Source of the DNA: an uncultured Clostridia bacterium | GTDB taxonomy: Bacteria > Bacillota > Clostridia > Christensenellales > UBA1242 | Length of the DNA: 64,000 nucleotides | Reading direction: 5' to 3' | NCBI GenBank assembly: GCA_947062475.1 | Contig: CAMSQA010000002.1 | Span: forward strand, 1-64,000 | Part shown: in pieces, positions 59,603 to 64,000 of the stretch | Numbering within the stretch: position 1 is the first letter of the stretch | Layout of the letters: the number at the start of each line of letters is the position of its first letter | Translations under genes and position numbers: made by a program | Notes under the pieces: model-generated | What the model was told of the DNA's origin: nothing | What the model saw: the letters and a program-made list of their open reading frames with translations, nothing else | The model's database searches: none

Positions 59603-61006
59603 TTAACCACACAAAAAGTCATTGTAAGTAATAGAGGCTTCTTCTGGTTGTCCTTCCATAAGTTGCGTGTAAACTTGCAATGTAAAGGCTGGCGAACTAT
59701 GACCAAGTATATAAGAAACGACTTTTATTGGAATGCCACTTTTAATCATCAAGGTACAACATGTGTGCCTAAGTCCATGACATGACACATGCTTAAAATC
59801 GTTTTCAATTTCGAATTTTGTAACCCATTGAGCAAGGGTGCATGGATTTATGCCTTCGCCACAATCTTGTAAAAATAACAAGTTACTTTTAGCCCATAAA
59901 TCACCATGCGAACTCTTTTGCTCGTCCCACCAAACTTTGTATTCTAATAGTATTTCAGCAAGTTTTTTTGGCATTGAGATTGTGCGTATAGAAGTGTCTG
60001 TCTTTGGTCGTTTGTTCTTAATTCCAAATTTTTTACCTGCATAAATTCTATTCTGTCTAACACTTAAAGTATTTTCTTCAAAATTAATAGCATTAAATGT
60101 CATACCTGCAACTTCGGCTTTTCGTAAACCAAGAAATATAAACATTGCTAAACTCGCTTTTCTTCTCAAATCTCTTTCATTTTCAATACATTTAACAAAT
60201 TGTTTTGCTTCATCTTGATTGTATATTGTTTTTGGTTTTGTAGTTACTTTAAATGGTTTTGTGTATTCTTTTGTCGTAAAGTTTTCATCTATGCACCTTG
60301 AACGCTTGGCTTCTGCAAAAATCATTTTGAGTGTTCTTCTAATACCAGCAATAGTTGCCTTTGAGTATCTGCATTTTGTTGTAGTTATCTCAAAATATTT
60401 TTCTATTGGCACATTGAAATATTTACAAATTGCTTTTGCAGTTGCCATGCTCACTTGATTTCCTATGTTACTTGCCATTCTTAATGTTAGTCTATTAATG
60501 CCTATACTTTCAGCGATTTTATGTTGTTGTTTATATTCAATCAATTCTTTAATTGATTTTTTTACAATCACAACTTGTTTATCGTATGTGCTTGCAGAGA
60601 TATCATCATAAAAATCTTGTATTTTATCTGGTCCAATACTTCTCATTTTAAAACCCTTGAAAGCAGGGATTATTGCTTTTAAATGCTGTTCAACATCATT
60701 ATGATAACAATAAGAATCTTCATTTCTTTTTAAGATTTTCCCAAGCCACTCATAAGCAAACTCTTCAAACATAGGATTCTTTTTTTCTTTAAGCGTGCCA
60801 TAAGTAGAAAGTTTTTCGACTTCTTCTTCGAATTCATATTTAACTTTGTCTAATTCGTGTTCGACTTTGCTTTTAGTTAAATGTTTAGGAATTTTCCAAG
60901 TTTTAGAATACTGCTTATTTTTGCCAGTATAATAGTCTTTTCCACTACATATAAGTCTGTAACTGATAAGTTCTCCATATTTGTTTCTGCGTGCTTCTAC
61001 ATACAT
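59603..61006 (-). CDS. int: Tyrosine recombinase (integrase) with inserted HTH
   Basis: A 467-aa phage-type integrase that inserts and removes the element. An arm-binding N-terminal domain (YGELISYRLICSGKDYYTGK) precedes a SAM-like core-binding domain interrupted near residues 165-205 by a Cro-like helix-turn-helix (INRLTLRMASNIGNQVSMAT, then AKAICKYFNVPIEKYF). The catalytic domain has Arg in FLGLRKAEVAGM, HxxR in HGLRHTCC, His in LGHSS and the nucleophile Tyr in LQVYTQLM. GAGGTG precedes the ATG. It overlaps the excisionase gene by 10 bases. Confidence 0.93.
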   Translation of the reverse strand: MYVEARRNKYGELISYRLICSGKDYYTGKNKQYSKTWKIPKHLTKSKVEHELDKVKYEFEEEVEKLSTYGTLKEKKNPMFEEFAYEWLGKILKRNEDSYCYHNDVEQHLKAIIPAFKGFKMRSIGPDKIQDFYDDISASTYDKQVVIVKKSIKELIEYKQQHKIAESIGINRLTLRMASNIGNQVSMATAKAICKYFNVPIEKYFEITTTKCRYSKATIAGIRRTLKMIFAEAKRSRCIDENFTTKEYTKPFKVTTKPKTIYNQDEAKQFVKCIENERDLRRKASLAMFIFLGLRKAEVAGMTFNAINFEENTLSVRQNRIYAGKKFGIKNKRPKTDTSIRTISMPKKLAEILLEYKVWWDEQKSSHGDLWAKSNLLFLQDCGEGINPCTLAQWVTKFEIENDFKHVSCHGLRHTCCTLMIKSGIPIKVVSYILGHSSPAFTLQVYTQLMEGQPEEASITYNDFLCG

Positions 61007-61209
61007 ACTGGCACCTCGCTTTCTTCATCGCTTAGATACCTTATTAGATCATCAAAGTTTACAAACAATTTCTTCCCACTTTTAAAGTGCTTGACTAAAT
61101 TATTTTCGCATAATTTTCTAATGTAATATTCACAAACTATTGAGCCTTCATCAAGTTTTAATATTTCTTTTCTACATTCGGCAACTGTTCTTAATTTTGG
61201 TAATGTCAT
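60997..61209 (-). CDS. xis: Excisionase-like small DNA-binding protein
   Basis: A 70-aa winged-helix/MerR-like protein (SIVCEYYIRKLCENNLVKHF, then SGKKLFVNFDDLIRYLSD), the usual architecture of excisionases that steer integrases toward excision. AGGAGAAAAG precedes the ATG. Its end overlaps the integrase start, so they are co-translated. The call combines size, fold and position. Confidence 0.75.
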   Translation of the reverse strand: MTLPKLRTVAECRKEILKLDEGSIVCEYYIRKLCENNLVKHFKSGKKLFVNFDDLIRYLSDEESEVPVCM

Positions 61210-61573
61210 AATCTTTTCTCCTAAATTTTAATCATTATATATTGAGGAATTTTAAAAATACACCTCTGGGCAAAACTTTTTTCAAAAGTTTCAAAATCCT
61301 AATTTTTAATAGTGCTGTACGCATCTTTAAAACAAGATGCAATTAATAACAAATTTTTATAGAAACTTTCAATTTAAAATCATGCATAGTCTTTCCTCCA
61401 TTCTATTTGGAATTGGTTTAATTTAAAAAATCGCAGACCTCTTCCAAATTTTTATTTACACTTACTTATACATAATTTTTTTTGAAGCAATTTTGATAAA
61501 TTCCAAATTTCATGGAAATATGCTTTAATTTTTTTTAAATTTGTGCTAAAATTCGATTGTAGAGAGGTGTTTT
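61210..61573. promoter_or_regulatory. Divergent control region of the element
   Basis: This 364-bp gap separates xis (minus) from the XRE regulator (plus). It holds repeat copy 2 (61460-61518) and an extended -10 box GTGCTAAAAT just ahead of the XRE gene. It is the likely site of lysogeny-style switching; that is inferred from layout. Confidence 0.5.
61460..61518. repeat. 59-bp direct repeat, copy 2 (upstream of xis)
   Basis: Near-identical to 59482-59540; the differences are at one base after the GAAG and within a six-base stretch before TTCCAAATTT. It lies 40-110 bp ahead of the XRE start, so it could hold operators as well as recombinase sites. Confidence 0.85.
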
Positions 61574-62119
61574 ATGGATAAAGAAGAACAAAAAAAGCAA
61601 AAAAAAATAATAAAAGAGCAAAAGAAAGAAGATATTAAAAATGCAGGTCAAATCTTTTCTAAAAACTTAAAAAAAGTTATGAAACAAAATAAAATCACTC
61701 AACAAGAGTTGGCAACTGCAATGGGTGTTAATGACCAAACTTTGTCAAATTGGTTTGATAATAAAAAAGGTTATCAACCTAAATGGGTTGGCTATATGGC
61801 TTTAATGTTCAAATATCTTATAGAGTCTAAAAAGATAAAATTTTTTGAGCCTACTTTTCTTTATAAGGAATTAGTTGAAGAAAGCACATTTATAAAATTA
61901 GAGGAGTTATATCAATTAAAACAAGAGATTAGAGATTGGAAGTCTATGAAACTTGATAAGGAAATTAGATATTTGATAAAAGACAATAAATTTAAAAACA
62001 ACATATCTAATTTAAAACTACTGAAAAAACAATGTTACGCAAAAACAAGTTCTGTTATTCAAACTGATTTACTTGATACTGGCAAAGACATATATGATAT
62101 TTTTGATAAAATTAAATAA
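61574..62119 (+). CDS. XRE-family regulator
   Basis: A 181-aa protein. A Lys-rich N-terminus (EEQKKQKKIIKEQKKEDIKN) is followed by a Cro/cI helix-turn-helix (FSKNLKKVMKQNKITQQELA, then TAMGVNDQTLSNWFDNKKG) and a helical C-terminal half. It is the only plus-strand gene of the visible element and is divergent to xis-int, the usual place of a repressor. GAGAGGTG precedes the ATG. Ligand or operator unknown. Confidence 0.85.
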   Translation: MDKEEQKKQKKIIKEQKKEDIKNAGQIFSKNLKKVMKQNKITQQELATAMGVNDQTLSNWFDNKKGYQPKWVGYMALMFKYLIESKKIKFFEPTFLYKELVEESTFIKLEELYQLKQEIRDWKSMKLDKEIRYLIKDNKFKNNISNLKLLKKQCYAKTSSVIQTDLLDTGKDIYDIFDKIK

Positions 62120-62126
62120 AAAAAAT

Positions 62127-62163
62127 AAGTGCCCCAATACTTTAATTCTGGGACACTTTTTTA
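62127..62163 (+). terminator. Terminator after the XRE gene
   Basis: AAGTGCCCCA (62127-62136) pairs with TGGGACACTT (62149-62158) with one mismatch, followed by Ts. Confidence 0.75.
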
Positions 62164-62243
62164 GTTGGTTAATATAAATTATTAAAAAGATTGTTTTCGT
62201 TTAATGGGGGTTAACTGGTTAACTCTGGGAACATCTTGTGTTT
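62145..62243. repeat. About 99-bp imperfect direct repeat, copy 1
   Basis: It shares with 62828-62926, in the same order and spacing, ATTCTGGGACACTTT, ATTAAA, TTTTCGTT, CTGGTTAACTCTGG and TTCTGTG-like ends. Each copy sits just downstream of a minus-strand gene. Confidence 0.7.
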
Positions 62244-62247
62244 CAAT

Positions 62248-62712
62248 CTATATTGATAACAATCTAATCAGTTCTTTGATTCGTTCCATATTATGAGTTT
62301 CAAGTGAGATTTGGATCACTTCGTTTAATTTGTCTTTGATTAGGTTTGATAAGATTTCTATCAAATCATTTTCAAAAGTTTTTACATCTTTAAATTCATT
62401 TTCAATAAGTGGTATTTTAGTTTCTTCAAGTTTATATTCTATGCGACCACTATGTTTATACATATCTGCTAAATAAGTATATGTAAAATATAGACACAAA
62501 ACGGCTTTACTTTCGGATTGAATCATAAATGACAACTTTTCTTTTCTTTCTTTGAAAGGCATTTGAGAAAGTTTTGTATCAAGCACTTTATCAAGTCTAT
62601 TTATGTAGCAAGTATCTTTGATTAAATAATCTTTTATAAAGTCAAAGATGTAGGGCATAAAGTCATCTGCATTTTTGTATTTTATGGGTTTTTGTTTATT
62701 TTGATTTTTCAT
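62248..62712 (-). CDS. Unknown helical element protein
   Basis: A 154-aa all-helical protein (DDFMPYIFDFIKDYLIKDTC; RKEKLSFMIQSESKAVLCLY). GGAGCGAATATG gives a good ribosome site. No motif recognised. It lies between the two 99-bp repeats. Confidence 0.5.
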   Translation of the reverse strand: MKNQNKQKPIKYKNADDFMPYIFDFIKDYLIKDTCYINRLDKVLDTKLSQMPFKERKEKLSFMIQSESKAVLCLYFTYTYLADMYKHSGRIEYKLEETKIPLIENEFKDVKTFENDLIEILSNLIKDKLNEVIQISLETHNMERIKELIRLLSI

Positions 62713-62827
62713 ATTCGCTCCTTGATTTTTTATTTTGGCTTGGCAAGGTTATTATAAATCGTATTTTTTGAAATTGACACTCTTGGTTAAAAGTTTTTCA
62801 AAAAAAATAAATGGTTTCAAAATTGAC

Positions 62828-62926
62828 ATTCTGGGACACTTTATAAGCAAGTATATATATTTTATTAAACAAACTATTTTCGTTAAATCTGGGTATATCT
62901 GGTTAACTCTGGTGATATTCTGTGCA
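62828..62926. repeat. About 99-bp imperfect direct repeat, copy 2
   Basis: Matches copy 1 at 62145-62243. A related shorter motif, AAATTGACACTCTTGG, lies about 50 bp upstream near 62770, next to AAATTGACATTCTGGG at the start of this copy. Confidence 0.7.
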
Positions 62927-62958
62927 TAAAAAAAGACTATTCAATTTGAAATAGTCTT
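62925..62958 (-). terminator. Terminator after the gene at 62957
   Basis: AAGACTATT and AATAGTCTT pair over an 8-base loop; on the minus strand seven Ts follow. Confidence 0.8.
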
Positions 62959-63253
62959 ATTTTTTGCTTTCATTTAATATTTTTTGTTTGCTCATAAACT
63001 TAACAAGAGAATTGCACATTTTAATCAATTTTTCTTTTGACACAATTCTATATGTTGCTATACAATCTACTGCATTTTGTAATATTAGGTTTTTCATTAA
63101 TATATCTGCTTCATCATAACTAATATTATATAATCGTTGTAGAGCAGTGATAGATATAATATCAACATTTCCTAAATCTTTAATATCAAGTTGTGGGACT
63201 TTCTCTTTAATGGTTATTTTAATTTGTTTATTATCTTCTTTTACAAGTTTCAT
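62957..63253 (-). CDS. Small winged-helix-like element protein
   Basis: A 98-aa protein. IISITALQRLYNISYDEADILMKNLILQNAVDC follows the pattern of the FtsK gamma winged helix (helix, Y..A..LM..L...GIV), suggesting DNA binding. The rest is basic and helical. The resemblance is by eye only. It has its own terminator. Confidence 0.5.
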   Translation of the reverse strand: MKLVKEDNKQIKITIKEKVPQLDIKDLGNVDIISITALQRLYNISYDEADILMKNLILQNAVDCIATYRIVSKEKLIKMCNSLVKFMSKQKILNESKK

Positions 63254-63303
63254 ATTATCTGCTCCTATTTCTTTTAATGCATTACAATAAATTTAGCCCA
63301 TTA

Positions 63304-63330
63304 AAAAAGACCTTTTAAAAAGGTCTTTAA
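63304..63330 (-). terminator. Terminator after the gene at 63340
   Basis: AAAGACCTTTT and AAAAGGTCTTT are inverted copies; on the minus strand a run of Ts follows. Confidence 0.8.
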
Positions 63331-63339
63331 CTTTTTATT

Positions 63340-63579
63340 TCATAAGCAATCATTAAGAACATTTTTCAATAAATCTTCGTCAAGTTCTTCATTATATTTT
63401 TCTTTTAATATTTTTGAAACTTTTTTAACTAAATCTTTATAGTCATATTTATAAGTTTCATGCTCTTGTGATATTAATGAATCTTTATGTTCAATATATT
63501 TAGATTCTATTGCTCCAATTTCACATAACACTTTTTTGATAAGTTCTCTTTTTTCTTCTTTTTCTTTCATTTTATTCAT
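63340..63579 (-). CDS. Unknown small charged element protein
   Basis: A 79-aa Lys/Glu-rich helical protein (KEKEEKRELIKKVLCEIGAI; KVSKILKEKYNEELDEDLLK). No strong ribosome site is visible before either of the two nearby ATGs. It follows the leucine-rich repeat gene by 18 bp and ends at a terminator. No family recognised. Confidence 0.5.
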   Translation of the reverse strand: MNKMKEKEEKRELIKKVLCEIGAIESKYIEHKDSLISQEHETYKYDYKDLVKKVSKILKEKYNEELDEDLLKNVLNDCL

Positions 63580-63597
63580 TTTTAACTTTTTCTTTTT

Positions 63598-64000
63598 TTA
63601 ATTATTATTTTCTATCTCTGCAAGATATTGTTCATATGTGTAACTATAATATATTTTTGCTGGAGAACTAGGGGTTTCTGATCCATCATTTGAAGTGAAT
63701 TGTCCAGTATATTTCCAACGATAATCCCAGTCTGAATTTACACTTTCACAATAAACTTTTAATATACTACTGTTACAACCACGAAATATATAAGCCCCCA
63801 TAGTAGTTATACTCTTTGGGATATAAATACTTTTTAAATTATCACATCGTGCAAAGGCTAAAGACCCAAGGCATGTAACACTACTAGGAAGTGCGATATT
63901 TGTTAAACTTTTGCAACTTGCAAAAGCATCATCACCAATAGATGTGACACCATATTCAAGTGTAACTGATGTTAAACCTGTACATTCTTGAAATGCACCA
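63598..64000 (-). CDS. BspA-type leucine-rich repeat protein (5' end outside window)
   Basis: The minus-strand frame is open to the window edge. It encodes repeats of the BspA/TpLRR type: GVTSIGDDAFASCKSLTNIA, LPSSVTCLGSLAFARCDNLK, SIYIPKSITTMGAYIFRGCN. The end is a non-repeat tail (SDWDYRWKYTGQFTSNDGSE) with the last residues EQYLAEIENNN. Such repeats occur in surface or secreted proteins of gut and oral bacteria and in some phages. It is cargo of the integrated element; N-terminal sorting signals cannot be seen. Confidence 0.85.
   Translation of the reverse strand, partial: GAFQECTGLTSVTLEYGVTSIGDDAFASCKSLTNIALPSSVTCLGSLAFARCDNLKSIYIPKSITTMGAYIFRGCNSSILKVYCESVNSDWDYRWKYTGQFTSNDGSETPSSPAKIYYSYTYEQYLAEIENNN

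Overview
This is a low-GC (roughly 30% by eye), gene-dense bacterial chromosome segment. It looks like a Bacillota/Clostridia-type genome, probably an uncultured gut lineage (inferred). The reasons are T-box leaders ahead of ileS and tyrS, a long Firmicutes-type SRP RNA, the secG-rnr-smpB-ssrA cluster, DnaD/DnaI-type replication loaders, an EndoA-type MazF and a GGGtGRT-type gene. UGA is a normal stop here (smpB, secG and yigZ end on it).

Layout. Positions 1-440 are the end of an integrated element: a C-terminal gene fragment, then the 3' half of a tRNA-Arg(CCT) cut in its anticodon loop. Positions 481-1906 are phage debris: a broken Cys-rich gene, a terminase small subunit gene with an in-frame TGA, and a frameshifted ParB-like gene. 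Positions 2014-23154 are core genes: mtaB, rpsU, rplS, an AlkD-like gene, comM-dprA-topA-hslVU, tcdA, trxA, iscS-iscU, SRP RNA (minus strand), a CBS protein, T-box-ileS, an RlmI-like methyltransferase, an RluA-type pseudouridine synthase and pepF. Positions 23.2-31.2 kb hold poorly known genes: a large lipoprotein, a HELLH protein, an MBL hydrolase, a membrane protein and two unknown proteins.

Next come glmM and a stand-alone GlmU-type acetyltransferase on the minus strand, then tRNA-Gly(CCC) followed by an ATP-grasp gene between two diverged direct repeats. After that are pnuC, a CoaE-MBL fusion with coaD, small genes, then secG-rnr, a multi-hairpin intergenic element, smpB and tmRNA. Positions 43-57 kb hold an acidic membrane protein, ung, the GGGtGRT/NifU-like pair with a triplicated 3' end, T-box-tyrS-yigZ-recX-acpS, a MazF module, a bPH2 protein, tRNA-Trp, an MBL hydrolase, dnaD-dnaI and an M1 peptidase.

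From 57.1 kb to the right edge is an integrated element. It begins with the 5' half of a tRNA-Lys cut in the anticodon loop, followed by an intact tRNA-Lys(CTT). Cargo genes, a tyrosine integrase with its excisionase, an XRE regulator and a BspA-type leucine-rich repeat protein follow. Two sets of direct repeats lie around the integrase and control region.

Promoters are mostly TTGACA-17-TATAAT or extended -10 (TGnTAWAAT). At least three genes (23235, 34977, and ung on the minus strand) have the ATG exactly six bases after the -10 box with no Shine-Dalgarno, which predicts leaderless mRNAs.
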